NCBI GenBank assembly: GCA_021324575.1
Contig: JAJPIW010000036.1
Span: 1 to 40,407 of the forward strand
Direction: 5' to 3'
From: Intrasporangiaceae bacterium
GTDB taxonomy: Bacteria; Actinomycetota; Actinomycetes; Actinomycetales; Dermatophilaceae
Length of the DNA stretch: 40,407 nt
Each line of letters begins with the position of its first letter. The first letter of the stretch is position 1. Shown here piece by piece: positions 15,969 through 24,126 of this stretch. Made by a program: the position numbers and the translations under genes. The notes beneath the pieces are model-generated. The model ran no database searches. It saw nothing but the letters and a program-made list of their open reading frames with translations, and was not told where the DNA came from.

Positions 15969-15995
15969 GCCAACTGGGCCAACTGGGCCAACTGA
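15960..15995. repeat. Tandem 9-bp repeat GCCAACTGR, four copies
   Basis: Four consecutive units GCCAACTGA/GCCAACTGG start inside the last codons of the DUF3307 gene (its stop TGA ends unit one). A degenerate fifth unit, GCCGACTGA, is at 16003-16011. Probably slippage-prone spacer before the next gene. Confidence 0.85.
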
Positions 15996-16037
15996 GCCGG
16001 GAGCCGACTGAGCCGGAGGGCCTGACAGGATGGGCCG

Positions 16038-16649
16038 GTGACGCACTCCCACGACCAGCCCGGTCACGACCACGGTGGATCCCCGGTCGCCGCCGATGCC
16101 TCGGTCCGCGTCGCCCGCCCGAGCGACGCACCGGCCGTGGGCGTCGTCCAGGCTGCCGTCTGGCAGGCGGCGTATGCCGAGGTCGTCCCGCCGGAGGTCT
16201 TCGCCCAGTTCGAGCCACAGGCCTTCGCCGCGACCTGGCGCCGCTCGCTGGAGAGCCCGCCGACCGGTGCCTTCAACCTGCACGTGGCCTGCGCCGGCCC
16301 CCAGGTCGTGGGGTTCGCCGCGGTCGGCCCGTCCCAGGACCCGGACGCCGCCGATGACACCGGGGAGCTGCTCGCCCTCGGCGTGCACCCCCAGGCGCGC
16401 GGCGTCGGGCACGGCTCCCGCCTCGTCAACGCGGCCATGGCCCACCTCACCGACGCCGGCGCGCGGTCCGCCCATGCCTGGGTCCTCGCGACCGACGAGG
16501 CGGCCCGGGCCTTCCTCCGGACGGCCGGGTTCGGGCCGGACGGCGCCCACCGCCAGCGCGTCGTCGGCCCCGAGGGGCAGACCGCCCGCGAGGTACGCCT
16601 CACCGTCGGGCTCGGCCCGGAGGACACCACGAGCGACGCCGCCCCGTGA
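16038..16649 (+). CDS. GNAT-family N-acetyltransferase
   Basis: The 203-residue protein has the GNAT fold: VRVARPSDAPAV at the start, the acetyl-CoA loop ALGVHPQARGVGHGSRLVNAAM (about residues 112-133), and WVLATDEAARAFLRTAGF near the end. The substrate is unknown. The first 15 residues are His-rich (THSHDQPGHDHGG) and may bind metal. GTG 16038-16040 follows CAGGAT by 6 nt, a weak -10-like match. The stop overlaps the azlC start by 4 nt, so it may act in the same pathway as the azlCD transporter, for example by modifying an exported amino acid; that link is inference. Confidence 0.85.
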   Translation: MTHSHDQPGHDHGGSPVAADASVRVARPSDAPAVGVVQAAVWQAAYAEVVPPEVFAQFEPQAFAATWRRSLESPPTGAFNLHVACAGPQVVGFAAVGPSQDPDAADDTGELLALGVHPQARGVGHGSRLVNAAMAHLTDAGARSAHAWVLATDEAARAFLRTAGFGPDGAHRQRVVGPEGQTAREVRLTVGLGPEDTTSDAAP

Positions 16650-17383
16650 CGCCCTCGGGAGGGCTCGATCCCACCCGACGTCGTGAGGTGCTTCGCCAGT
16701 CGTGGTCGGTCGGGGTCGCGACCGGCGCCTACGGGATCAGCTTCGGAGCGCTCGGCGTGGCCGCCGGGCTGGACACCTGGCAGGTGCAGGCCCTGTCCGC
16801 GCTGATGTTCACCGGCGGGTCGCAGTTCGCCTTCGTGGGCATCATCGCGACCGGTCTCGGCGCCGCCCCGTCCGCCATCGCCACCGCGGCCCTGCTCGGG
16901 ATCCGCAACGGCCTCTACGCCCTGCAGACCTCCCAGCTGCTCCACGTCCGCCGGGTTCGGCGCCTGCTCGCCGCGCACCTCACGATCGATGAGTCCACCG
17001 CGGTCGGGATCACCCAGCCCGAGGACGAGGCCAAGCGACTCGGCTTCTGGCAGACCGGGACTGCCGTGTTCGTGTTCTGGAACGCGATGACCCTCGTCGG
17101 CGCCCTCCTCGGCAACGCGCTCGGCGACCCGAAGCGCTACGGGCTCGATGCCGCGGCTGCCGGGGCGTTCTGTGCGCTGCTCTGGCCGCGCCTGCGCAGC
17201 CTGGACGCCCTCGCGACGGCGGCCCTGGCCATCGCGCTCGCCCTGGCATTCGCGCCGTTCGTGCCGGCCGGCATACCGGTTCTCATCGCCTCTCTGGCAG
17301 CCGTTGTCGTCGCCCTGAGACACGGCGGTCGGCACGAGCAGCCACTCTCGGCCGAGGCTGCCGGATCGGACCCCACGCCATGA
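16646..17383 (+). CDS. azlC: AzlC-family branched-chain amino acid exporter, large subunit
   Basis: The 245-residue membrane protein shows the AzlC hallmarks GAYGISFGALGVAAGL, SALMFTGGSQFAFVG and LLGIRNGLYALQ, followed by HLTIDESTAV and several further helices. AzlC works with the small subunit AzlD, whose gene overlaps its stop by 4 nt. The pair exports branched-chain amino acids or analogues such as azaleucine. The GTG start is set by the 4-nt overlap with the acetyltransferase gene. A GGCATAC copy at 17270-17276 creates the rare ATA codon in GIPV. Confidence 0.92.
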   Translation: MTPSGGLDPTRRREVLRQSWSVGVATGAYGISFGALGVAAGLDTWQVQALSALMFTGGSQFAFVGIIATGLGAAPSAIATAALLGIRNGLYALQTSQLLHVRRVRRLLAAHLTIDESTAVGITQPEDEAKRLGFWQTGTAVFVFWNAMTLVGALLGNALGDPKRYGLDAAAAGAFCALLWPRLRSLDALATAALAIALALAFAPFVPAGIPVLIASLAAVVVALRHGGRHEQPLSAEAAGSDPTP

Positions 17384-17691
17384 GCACGACCGTTGCCGTC
17401 CTCCTCGCCTGCGCGGCCTGCTTCGCCCTGAAGCTCGTCGGCTACCTCATGCCGGCGCGGTGGGTGTCGGGCCCGCGGACCTCGCGGATCACGACCTTGT
17501 TGCCGGTGGCCCTGCTCTCGGCGCTCATCGCCGTCCAGGCCTTCACGACCGGTCGCCACCTCGTCGTCGACGCGCGGCTGGCCGCGGTGGTGGTCGCCCT
17601 GGGTCTGCTCCGCCTGCGGGCCAACTTCATCGTCGTCGTGCTCGCCGCGGCGGCCGTCGCCGCCGGGCTGCGGGCGCTCGGCTGGGGCTGA
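17380..17691 (+). CDS. azlD: AzlD-family branched-chain amino acid exporter, small subunit
   Basis: The 103-residue protein consists of about four hydrophobic helices, including ACFALKLVGYLMP, TTLLPVALLSALIAVQAF and FIVVVLAAAAVAAGLRAL. Size, topology and the 4-nt overlap with azlC identify it as AzlD. Last gene of the acetyltransferase-azlCD unit. Confidence 0.9.
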   Translation: MSTTVAVLLACAACFALKLVGYLMPARWVSGPRTSRITTLLPVALLSALIAVQAFTTGRHLVVDARLAAVVVALGLLRLRANFIVVVLAAAAVAAGLRALGWG

Positions 17692-17718
17692 TGCCCCCGG
17701 CCTGTCAGTGCCGGTGCC

Positions 17719-17724
17719 TACCCT
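17719..17724 (+). promoter_or_regulatory. Leaderless -10 of the DinB-like gene (TACCCT)
   Basis: TACCCT lies 7 nt before ATG 17732-17734. This supports the downstream ATG over the in-frame ATG-like start at 17708. Confidence 0.5.
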
Positions 17725-17731
17725 TGCCGGC

Positions 17732-18358
17732 ATGCACGAGACGTTCCTCCGCTCCGCCGAAGCGGTTCGCACACTTCTGGCCCGTCCCGAGGTCGCTGCC
17801 CGGTGGGAGGAGCCCAGTGCCCTGTCCGGTATGCCGGTCGGTGGCCTCGCCTGTCACCTTGGCGCCCAGGTGGTGCTGGCGACGCGGGTGCTGTCCGGGG
17901 CGGTGCCGCCGGGCGCGGAGCTGCTCGGTGTCCTGGAGCACTACGACCGGGTCACGTGGCGCGGCGCCGCCCTCGACAACGAGACCAACACCGCCATCCG
18001 CTCCGGCTCGGACGCCGAGGCTGCCGCCGGGCCGGCGGCGCTCCTCGCCAGGGTCCGGCAGGCCTCCGACGCCTTCCCGGCGGCCTGGTCCGCGCGCGGG
18101 GAGCGGGCTCACCTGCCCTGGACCGGCTGGTGCCTGACCCCGGAGGACTTCCTCCTGACCCGGCTCCTCGAGGTGACCGTGCACCATGACGACCTCGCGA
18201 CCAGCCTCGACCTGGCGCCGATCGAGCTGGGCGCGTCGGTCGCCCGTCCGGTGGTCGCGCTGCTGACCGAGCTGGCTCGGCGCGAGCATGGTGGCGTGGC
18301 GCTCGTCCGGACCCTCACCCGTCGCGAGCGGGCACCGGCGACCATCGCCGTCATGTGA
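17732..18358 (+). CDS. Maleylpyruvate isomerase N-terminal/DinB-like domain protein
   Basis: The 208-residue protein belongs to the mycothiol-dependent maleylpyruvate isomerase/DinB-like superfamily: a four-helix bundle with metal ligands, here in VGGLACHLGAQV and LLEVTVHHDDLATSL. Such proteins often act with mycothiol, the low-molecular-weight thiol of actinobacteria, but most members have no known substrate. The start at 17732 is favoured by the -10 box 7 nt upstream and by the family N-terminus (ETFLRSAEAV). Convergent with dapB, with 15 bp between stops. Confidence 0.8.
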   Translation: MHETFLRSAEAVRTLLARPEVAARWEEPSALSGMPVGGLACHLGAQVVLATRVLSGAVPPGAELLGVLEHYDRVTWRGAALDNETNTAIRSGSDAEAAAGPAALLARVRQASDAFPAAWSARGERAHLPWTGWCLTPEDFLLTRLLEVTVHHDDLATSLDLAPIELGASVARPVVALLTELARREHGGVALVRTLTRRERAPATIAVM

Positions 18359-18373
18359 GCCGGCGGGGGCCCG

Positions 18374-19123
18374 TCACAGGTCGAGGTAGTGCTCGAGCCC
18401 GACGGTCAGCCCGGGGTGCTCGACGACGCCGCGGATCCCGGCGAGGACCCCGGGCATGAACGAGGCCCGGTCGAAGGAGTCGTGCCGGATCGTCAGCTGC
18501 TCCCCGACCCCGCCGAGGAGGACCTCCTGGTGCGCCACGAGTCCGCGTAGCCGCACAGAGTGCACCGGTATGCCGTGCACCGTCGCCCCGCGCGCACCGC
18601 CGGGGTCCTGGGTGGTTGCGTCCGGGACGGCGGCCAGACCGGCCGCCTCCCGCGCCGCACCGATCAGGTCGGCCGTGCGCGCAGCGGTGCCCGATGGTGC
18701 GTCGACCTTGTCGGGGTGGTGCAGCTCGATCACCTCGACCGACTCATAGAACCGGGCCGCCTTGGCGGCGAAGTCCATCATCAGGATGGCGCCGATGGCG
18801 AAGTTGGGTGCGATGAGCACGCCGGTGCCGCTCGGCGCCGTCGCAAGCTGCTCCCGCAGGGTGGCCAGCCGGTCCTCCGTCCAGCCGGTCGTGCCCACGA
18901 CGACGTTGGCGCCGCGCTGGACGCAGTGCGCCACGTTGCCGGGTGAAGCGGCCGGGACGGAGAACTCGACGACCACGTCAGCGCCACCCAGCTCACCGAG
19001 GTCGTCGCCCTCGTCGAACTGCGCGACGAGGTCCAGCCCATCGGCGTCCTCGACCGCCCGGCATACGGTCGACCCCATCCGCCCGGCCGCGCCGATGACG
19101 GCCACCTTCAACGACTCAGCCAT
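18374..19123 (-). CDS. dapB: 4-hydroxy-tetrahydrodipicolinate reductase
   Basis: The 249-residue protein has the NAD(P)-binding loop GAAGRMG (11-17), the VGTTGW motif, and the catalytic segment ELHHPDKVDAPSGTA with His135, His136 and Lys139. It reduces the DapA product in lysine/diaminopimelate synthesis. ATG 19121-19123 lies 6 nt after TAGGGT. It is separate from dapA (12-13 kb). A repeat copy forces an ATA codon in GIPVH (18568-18574). Confidence 0.96.
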   Translation of the reverse strand: MAESLKVAVIGAAGRMGSTVCRAVEDADGLDLVAQFDEGDDLGELGGADVVVEFSVPAASPGNVAHCVQRGANVVVGTTGWTEDRLATLREQLATAPSGTGVLIAPNFAIGAILMMDFAAKAARFYESVEVIELHHPDKVDAPSGTAARTADLIGAAREAAGLAAVPDATTQDPGGARGATVHGIPVHSVRLRGLVAHQEVLLGGVGEQLTIRHDSFDRASFMPGVLAGIRGVVEHPGLTVGLEHYLDL

Positions 19124-19129
19124 GCCCCG

Positions 19130-19135
19130 ACCCTA
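19130..19135 (-). promoter_or_regulatory. Leaderless -10 of dapB (TAGGGT)
   Basis: TAGGGT on the minus strand, 6 nt before the dapB ATG. Confidence 0.6.
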
Positions 19136-19148
19136 TCGAGCCGGCTCT

Positions 19149-19165
19149 CTCCGACCGCGCCGGAG
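19149..19165 (-). terminator. Weak hairpin after the unknown membrane protein gene
   Basis: CTCCG (19149-19153) pairs with CGGAG (19161-19165) just after the stop of the upstream gene, and the palindrome GAGCCGGCTC lies at 19138-19147. No T-tract; a weak candidate. Confidence 0.3.
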
Positions 19166-19167
19166 GC

Positions 19168-20880
19168 CTAGATCGTGAAGGCGAAGGAGGAGCCGACGAC
19201 CTTCGCCGAGCCCTTGTCGGGCATGAAGGTGGCCACCGTGACCAGCCAGGAATAGACGACGTTCTCGAGCGGGCCCTCCTGCCCGGTCAGCTTGGCCTGG
19301 TAGGTGTCGTGGATGGACAGCCACGCCCCGTTGGTGGTGTGGAAGGTCCCGATCGCGCGATGCGAGGTGACCATGAGCAGCCCGCCCTTCACCCGGACGA
19401 CCTGCGGTGCGTGTGGGCTCCCTGACACCTGGCTGCTGTCGGGGTAGAGGGACGGCACCACCGTCCCGGACACCCCCGACCCCTTCTTGACGAGGTCCTC
19501 GATCGAGCTGCGCCATCCGGCCAGGTTGGCGTCGACGGTCAGCCCGGACACCGAGTGCGACGACAGATATGAGCCGAGGGTGCTGGCGACGCCGGCGGCC
19601 CGCTTGAGGTCGGCGCCAGTCGGGGTGCCCGCGCCGGGGGCCAGCGCGACCGGCAGGCCGGCCCGCGGGCCGGCCGCCGACGCCGCCATCCGCCACGGGG
19701 CAGCGACCGAGTCCTTGCGCATCACCGACAGCTGGACGGTCTTGGCGTCGTTGACCGCCTTGGGAGCGCTGGACGTGTTCGCGGAAGCGAGGATGGCGAG
19801 CAACGGATAGGCGTGGGCCGATGAGGAGTAGAGGGCCACGGGCGTGTGGGTGCGGGCGCTTGGCTTCGCCCCGTCGTGGGCCAGCTCGTTGCGGGCCGTC
19901 AGGTAGCGGTCGGCCAGCAGCACTGCGTCGGTGTCGACCGCGTCCCACGCCTTGGCGTTGTAGGTCGGTGCGGCGGCAACCTTGAGCGCCGCGTTGTTGC
20001 TCGCGTCATAGGTGTTCCACATGGCCGCGGCGGCCGGGACGGTCAGGGCGGGCTTGGTGACCGTCTTGGGGTCCCACGCCGGGACGGGAGTCGGGGACAC
20101 GGCGCACCCCGAGACGACTGCGACGGGCAGGCCGAGCAGCACCAGCCGGGCCGAGACCACCCATGCCCGCCGCTCGCTCCGGGCCGGAGCCTGCACCACG
20201 TCGCCATCCGCCGCACCGACCACCGGCGTCGCGGAGGGCGACCCCGACGCCCCCTGGGGGGCACGGGCCGGCGAGCCCGATGGGCGGCCACGCCCCAGGA
20301 GGAGGAACAGGCCGAGGAGCAGGAGCAGGACGCCCACGACGATGGCAGCCAGCGACCCGGCATACGCGTTGTCGATGGTCGTCCCGACGCTCATCGTGAG
20401 TGGGCCGCCCTTGCCGACCGGCCCGACATAGAGCTGCTTGACCGACCCGTCGAGGGGGATGGAGAGGCTCTGGGTGCCCGTACCGGTGGCCGAGGCCGTC
20501 CAGATCGACAGCCTGGTCGGGTCGACCGCCGGGGCGGCCGTCCGGGTCTCCAGCAGCGCGCCGGACAGCCCTGCACGGCTCGCCGCGGAGATCGCGTAGG
20601 TGGTCACCCCCGAGGTCAGATTGGCGACGTCGACCGGGTGAGCGACCCCGAGGAAGACCCGCCCGGCCGGGTTCTCGGCCGTGACGACCGCGGTGCCCCC
20701 GGTGAAGGCCAGCAGCCTGGGTGCCGACACGGCGACCTGGCTGTTGCCGTAGACGACGTGCGGCGAGCTGCCGAGGACGTTGTCCGACCCCACGACGTAG
20801 ATGCCAGCGACCCCGGCTGCAACGGCGAGCAACCCGACCAGCGCAATGAGCGCGCCCATGACCTTGTGCATGACGACCAT
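19168..20880 (-). CDS. Unknown membrane protein with an internal lipoprotein-like signal
   Basis: I do not recognise this 570-residue protein. Part one has a transmembrane helix at about 7-30, an extracytoplasmic beta-rich region (40-170) and a second helix at about 176-196. A Pro/Ser/Gly linker follows, then RLVLLGLPVAVVSGC, which looks exactly like a lipoprotein signal with lipobox Cys259. The remaining 310 residues look like a secreted domain rich in Ala, Ser, Thr and Val. It may therefore be a fusion of a membrane protein and a lipoprotein. The open frame extends upstream to 21060, but the helix starts at 20880. ATG 20869-20871 (residue 4) is better spaced from a G-rich stretch and may be the true start. 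TAGTGT at 20931-20936 is a possible -10. Confidence 0.6.
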   Translation of the reverse strand: MVVMHKVMGALIALVGLLAVAAGVAGIYVVGSDNVLGSSPHVVYGNSQVAVSAPRLLAFTGGTAVVTAENPAGRVFLGVAHPVDVANLTSGVTTYAISAASRAGLSGALLETRTAAPAVDPTRLSIWTASATGTGTQSLSIPLDGSVKQLYVGPVGKGGPLTMSVGTTIDNAYAGSLAAIVVGVLLLLLGLFLLLGRGRPSGSPARAPQGASGSPSATPVVGAADGDVVQAPARSERRAWVVSARLVLLGLPVAVVSGCAVSPTPVPAWDPKTVTKPALTVPAAAAMWNTYDASNNAALKVAAAPTYNAKAWDAVDTDAVLLADRYLTARNELAHDGAKPSARTHTPVALYSSSAHAYPLLAILASANTSSAPKAVNDAKTVQLSVMRKDSVAAPWRMAASAAGPRAGLPVALAPGAGTPTGADLKRAAGVASTLGSYLSSHSVSGLTVDANLAGWRSSIEDLVKKGSGVSGTVVPSLYPDSSQVSGSPHAPQVVRVKGGLLMVTSHRAIGTFHTTNGAWLSIHDTYQAKLTGQEGPLENVVYSWLVTVATFMPDKGSAKVVGSSFAFTI

Positions 20881-21078
20881 CCCCCAGCTGACCCTCGGAC
20901 CGGGACCTCCCCGATCCCCCCTGGGCGAGGACACTACCGCTCGACGTTGGACCGGTGCGCCTTGTCCACAGGGCAAGTCGTCGACAGTGCGTCGATGTGG
21001 TCCGGTGCACTTGGACGGGACAGGCCCGGCCCCCCGTGGTGGGAGACCGGGCCCGATCACGTATGCCGGGTGGCTGGG
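20881..21078. other. Gap between pnp 3' end and the unknown membrane protein
   Basis: The 198 bp hold a GTATGCCG copy at 21061-21067 directly after the pnp stop, a GC hairpin (21023-21029 with 21047-21053), and a possible -10 (TAGTGT, 20931-20936, minus strand) for the next gene. No coding sequence seen. Confidence 0.6.
21023..21053 (-). terminator. Putative pnp terminator hairpin
   Basis: GGCCCGG (21023-21029) pairs with CCGGGCC (21047-21053), about 25 nt downstream of the pnp stop. It lacks a T-tract, as is usual in high-GC actinobacteria. Confidence 0.45.
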
Positions 21079-23508
21079 TCAGCCCTCGGTGCCGGTCCCG
21101 CTGTGGCCGCGGTTGCCGCCGCGACGACGACGGTTGCGGTTGCGGTTGCCCTCGCGACGCTCGCCGCCGTCGGCGGCAGCCTCGTCCGAGCCCTCGTCAG
21201 CACCCTCGTCGGTGCCGTCCACGTCAGCGCCGTCCACATCGACATCGATCTCGTCGACCTCGAGTGGAGCGGTGTCGGCGACCGGCGCCTCGTCGGCCGG
21301 ACCGTCGCTCTCGGCGACGACCGCCGCGAGGGAGAGCTTGCCGCGCGGGTCGATCTCCTTGAGCTCGACCTGGACCTTCTGGCCCACGGCCAGCACGTCC
21401 TCGACCGCGTCGATCCGCTTGCCACCGACGAGCTTGCGCACCTCGGAGATGTGCAGCAGGCCGTCCTTGCCGGGCAGGAGCGAGATGAACGCACCGAAGG
21501 TCGTCGTCTTGACGACCGTCCCGAGGAAGCGCTCGCCGATCTCCGGCATGGTCGGGTTGGCGATGGCGTTGATCATCGCGCGGGCGGCCTCGGCCGACGG
21601 GCCGTCGGTCGCACCGATGTAGATCGTGCCGTCGTCCTCGACGGAGATCTGGGCGCCGGTCTCGTCCTGGATCTGGTTGATCATCTTGCCCTTCGGCCCG
21701 ATGACCTCGCCGATCTTGTCGACCGGGACGGTGACCGAGATGACGCGAGGAGCGAACGGGCTCATCTCGTCGGGAACGTCGATCGCCTCGTTCATGACGT
21801 CGAGGATGTGCAGGCGCGCGTCGCGGGCCTGGGTCAGCGCACCGGCGAGGACCGAGGCCGGGATGCCATCGAGCTTGGTGTCGAGCTGGATGGCCGTGAC
21901 GAACTCACGGGTGCCGGCGACCTTGAAGTCCATGTCACCGAACGCGTCCTCGGCGCCGAGGATGTCGGTCAGCGCGGCATACTGCGTCTCGCCGTCGACC
22001 TCGTCCGAGACCAGGCCCATGGCGATGCCGGCGACCGGGGCGCGCAGCGGCACACCGGCGTTGAGCAGCGACAGGGTGGAGGCGCAGACCGAGCCCATCG
22101 AGGTGGAGCCGTTGGAGCTGAGAGCCTCGGACACCTGACGGATCGCGTAGGGGAACTCCTCGCGCGTCGGCAGGACAGGCATGAGCGCCCGCTCGGCGAG
22201 CGCGCCGTGACCGATCTCGCGACGCTTCGGGGAGCCGACGCGGCCGGTCTCACCGGTGGAGAACGGCGGGAAGTTGTAGTTGTGCATGTAGCGCTTGCGC
22301 GTCACCGGCGACAACGTGTCGAGCTGCTGCTCCATGCGCAGCATGTTGAGCGTCGTGACACCCATGATCTGGGTCTCGCCACGCTCGAAGAGCGCCGAGC
22401 CGTGAACGCGCGGCAGCACCTCGACCTCGGCGGAGAGCTCGCGGATGTCGGCGAGGCCACGGCCGTCGATGCGCACCTTGTCGCGCAGGATGCGCAGGCG
22501 GATGAGCTTCTTCTGGACCGCGCGGTAGGCGGCCGACAGCTCGTTCTCGCGGCCGAAGAACTCCTTGGGGTCCTCCTCGGTGAACGCCAAGGTCGTCTTC
22601 ATGCCGGCCTTGATCTCCTCGATCCGGCTCTCACGCTGCTGCTTGTCGGCGATGGCGAGCGCCTCGGCCAGGTCGTCGGACGTGGCGGCCTCGACCGCGG
22701 CGAAGGCGTCGACCTGGTAGTCGAGGAACAGCGGGAACTCCTGGACCGGCTTGGCGGCCTCAGCGGCCAGCGCGGCCTGGGCCTCACAGAGGACCTTGAT
22801 GAAGGCCTTGGCGGCCTCCAGGCCCTGGGCGACGATCTCCTCGGTCGGGGCCTGCTTGCCCTGGTTCTTGACCAGGTCCCAGGTCGACTCGGTCGACTCC
22901 GCCTCGACCATCATGATCGCGACGTCGTCACCGGCGATCCGGCCCGCGACGACCATGTCGAAGGTGGAGCGCTCGATGTCGGAGAAGTTCGGGAAGGCGA
23001 CCCACTGGCCGTCGATGAGCGACACCCGGACGCCACCGATCGGACCGCTGAACGGCAGGCCCGAGATCTGCGTCGAGGCGCTGGCCGCGTTGATGGCCAG
23101 CACGTCGTACTGGTGGTCGGGGTTGAGCGCGAGAACCGTGATGACGACCTGGACCTCGTTGCGCAGGCCCTTGGTGAAGGTCGGGCGCAGCGGCCGGTCG
23201 ATCAGGCGGCAGGTGAGGATCGCGTCGGTCGACGGGCGACCCTCGCGACGGAAGAAGCTGCCCGGGATCTTGCCCGCGGCATACATCCGCTCCTCGACGT
23301 CGACGGTGAGTGGGAAGAAGTCGAAGCCCTCGCGCGGGTGCTTGCCCGCCGTGGTCGTCGACAGGAGCATGGTGTCGCCGTCGAGGTAGGCGCTGACGGC
23401 GCCTCCGGCCTGACGGGCAAGACGGCCGGTCTCGAACCGGACCGTGCGGGTGCCGAACGAGCCGTTGTCGATGACGGCTTCGGCGAAGGTGATCTCTGGA
23501 CCCTCCAT
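21079..23508 (-). CDS. pnp: Polyribonucleotide nucleotidyltransferase (PNPase)
   Basis: The 809-residue protein has two RNase PH-like domains separated by a helical domain, then a KH domain (GPKGKM near residue 603) and an S1 domain ([29 protein letters not shown]). It degrades RNA 3'-5' using phosphate and may extend guanosine-nucleotide or RNA tails in actinobacteria. The C-terminal tail is unusual: an acidic stretch of Asp/Glu/Val followed by an Arg/Asn-rich end ([11 protein letters not shown]), suggesting RNA binding. Two ATGs compete: 23518-23520 and 23506-23508. The second is preceded by GGAGGACCCA, a clear ribosome site, so it is preferred. rpsO lies upstream as in most bacteria, with hairpins between. 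Confidence 0.96.
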   Translation of the reverse strand: MEGPEITFAEAVIDNGSFGTRTVRFETGRLARQAGGAVSAYLDGDTMLLSTTTAGKHPREGFDFFPLTVDVEERMYAAGKIPGSFFRREGRPSTDAILTCRLIDRPLRPTFTKGLRNEVQVVITVLALNPDHQYDVLAINAASASTQISGLPFSGPIGGVRVSLIDGQWVAFPNFSDIERSTFDMVVAGRIAGDDVAIMMVEAESTESTWDLVKNQGKQAPTEEIVAQGLEAAKAFIKVLCEAQAALAAEAAKPVQEFPLFLDYQVDAFAAVEAATSDDLAEALAIADKQQRESRIEEIKAGMKTTLAFTEEDPKEFFGRENELSAAYRAVQKKLIRLRILRDKVRIDGRGLADIRELSAEVEVLPRVHGSALFERGETQIMGVTTLNMLRMEQQLDTLSPVTRKRYMHNYNFPPFSTGETGRVGSPKRREIGHGALAERALMPVLPTREEFPYAIRQVSEALSSNGSTSMGSVCASTLSLLNAGVPLRAPVAGIAMGLVSDEVDGETQYAALTDILGAEDAFGDMDFKVAGTREFVTAIQLDTKLDGIPASVLAGALTQARDARLHILDVMNEAIDVPDEMSPFAPRVISVTVPVDKIGEVIGPKGKMINQIQDETGAQISVEDDGTIYIGATDGPSAEAARAMINAIANPTMPEIGERFLGTVVKTTTFGAFISLLPGKDGLLHISEVRKLVGGKRIDAVEDVLAVGQKVQVELKEIDPRGKLSLAAVVAESDGPADEAPVADTAPLEVDEIDVDVDGADVDGTDEGADEGSDEAAADGGERREGNRNRNRRRRGGNRGHSGTGTEG

Positions 23509-23588
23509 TGGGTCCTCCATTTCTCTCTACTGGTCCGGGTGCATCGTCGTTGTGCCCCGGTGTGTGCGGGTGGTGCTGTTCACTGCAT

Positions 23589-23639
23589 CCCGTATGCCGG
23601 GTGCGCGGCTCGATCGCGAGCCGTCACGCGGCATACGGG
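23589..23639 (-). repeat. Compound hairpin from an inverted GTATGCCG pair in the pnp leader
   Basis: CCCGTATGCCG (23589-23599) is perfectly complementary to CGGCATACGGG (23629-23639). Inside the loop, CGGCTCG (23606-23612) pairs with CGAGCCG (23617-23623), giving a stem within a stem. It lies about 80 nt before the pnp start and after the rpsO terminator. It could be a second terminator or a processing and autoregulation site for pnp. Confidence 0.8.
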
Positions 23640-23664
23640 CGGGCCCGGAAAGGACCACATGCCA

Positions 23665-23698
23665 AAGGGGCGGGCTCCGTGGTGGAGGTCCGCCCCTT
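23665..23698 (-). terminator. Terminator hairpin after rpsO
   Basis: AAGGGGCGG (23665-23673) pairs with CCGCCCCTT (23690-23698), a 9-bp stem with a 16-nt loop, starting 14 nt after the rpsO stop. It probably attenuates read-through into pnp. Confidence 0.7.
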
Positions 23699-23711
23699 GC
23701 GTGGCATCAGA

Positions 23712-23981
23712 TCAACGGCGCAGGCCGAGACGCTTGATCAGCGAGCGGTAACGCTCGATGTCGACGCTCTCGAGGTAGCGCAGCAGCCGCCGACGCTTGC
23801 CGACCAGCAGCAGCAGCCCACGGCGGCTGTGGTGGTCGTGCTTGTGCTGGCGGGAGTGCTCGGTGAGATCCAGGATGCGCTGGGTGAGCATCGCGATCTG
23901 GACCTCGGGGGAACCGGTGTCACCCTCGACGGTGGCGTACTCGGTCATGATCTTCTGCTTGACGTCTGCGTCCAAGGGCAT
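23712..23981 (-). CDS. rpsO: 30S ribosomal protein S15
   Basis: The 89-residue protein ([16 protein letters not shown]... to IKRLGLRR) is a full-length S15, with the conserved [23 protein letters not shown] and RRLLRYL motifs. It binds 16S rRNA early in assembly of the small subunit. The ATG at 23979-23981 matches the family start; GAGGAG upstream serves as ribosome site, and a farther in-frame ATG at 24002 would add seven unusual residues (MKRSRSP) and overlap that site. Followed by pnp, with a strong hairpin between. Confidence 0.97.
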   Translation of the reverse strand: MPLDADVKQKIMTEYATVEGDTGSPEVQIAMLTQRILDLTEHSRQHKHDHHSRRGLLLLVGKRRRLLRYLESVDIERYRSLIKRLGLRR

Positions 23982-24126
23982 GGGCGACCGACTCCTCTTC
24001 ATACTGGTTGCGCGGTGCTCCCGGGCTTGTCCACCGGGGCTCTATGGATCCGCGGCCGATCAACGGCACGCCCAAGATACCAGCGGGACCAGGCCCGCCC
24101 TAATCGTTGAGCCGGCTCTGGAGGGG
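23982..24126. other. Gap between lpd 3' end and rpsO, with rpsO leader
   Basis: 145 bp. AAGATA at 24074-24079 reads TATCTT on the minus strand and may be the -10 of rpsO, giving a leader of roughly 85 nt. The palindrome GAGCCGGCTC at 24109-24118 follows the lpd stop. No gene seen. Confidence 0.4.

Noticed and set aside
15960-15995. The 9-bp tandem array as a CRISPR or regulatory array
   Set aside because: The units are only 9 bp with no spacers. It is a simple tandem duplication at the gene end.
14417-16037. The SatD-DUF3307 segment as a recently acquired island
   Set aside because: Only the promoter is AT-rich. The genes themselves match their neighbours in composition, and there are no flanking repeats, tRNA or integrase. 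The lack of GTATGCCG is not unique to this stretch.
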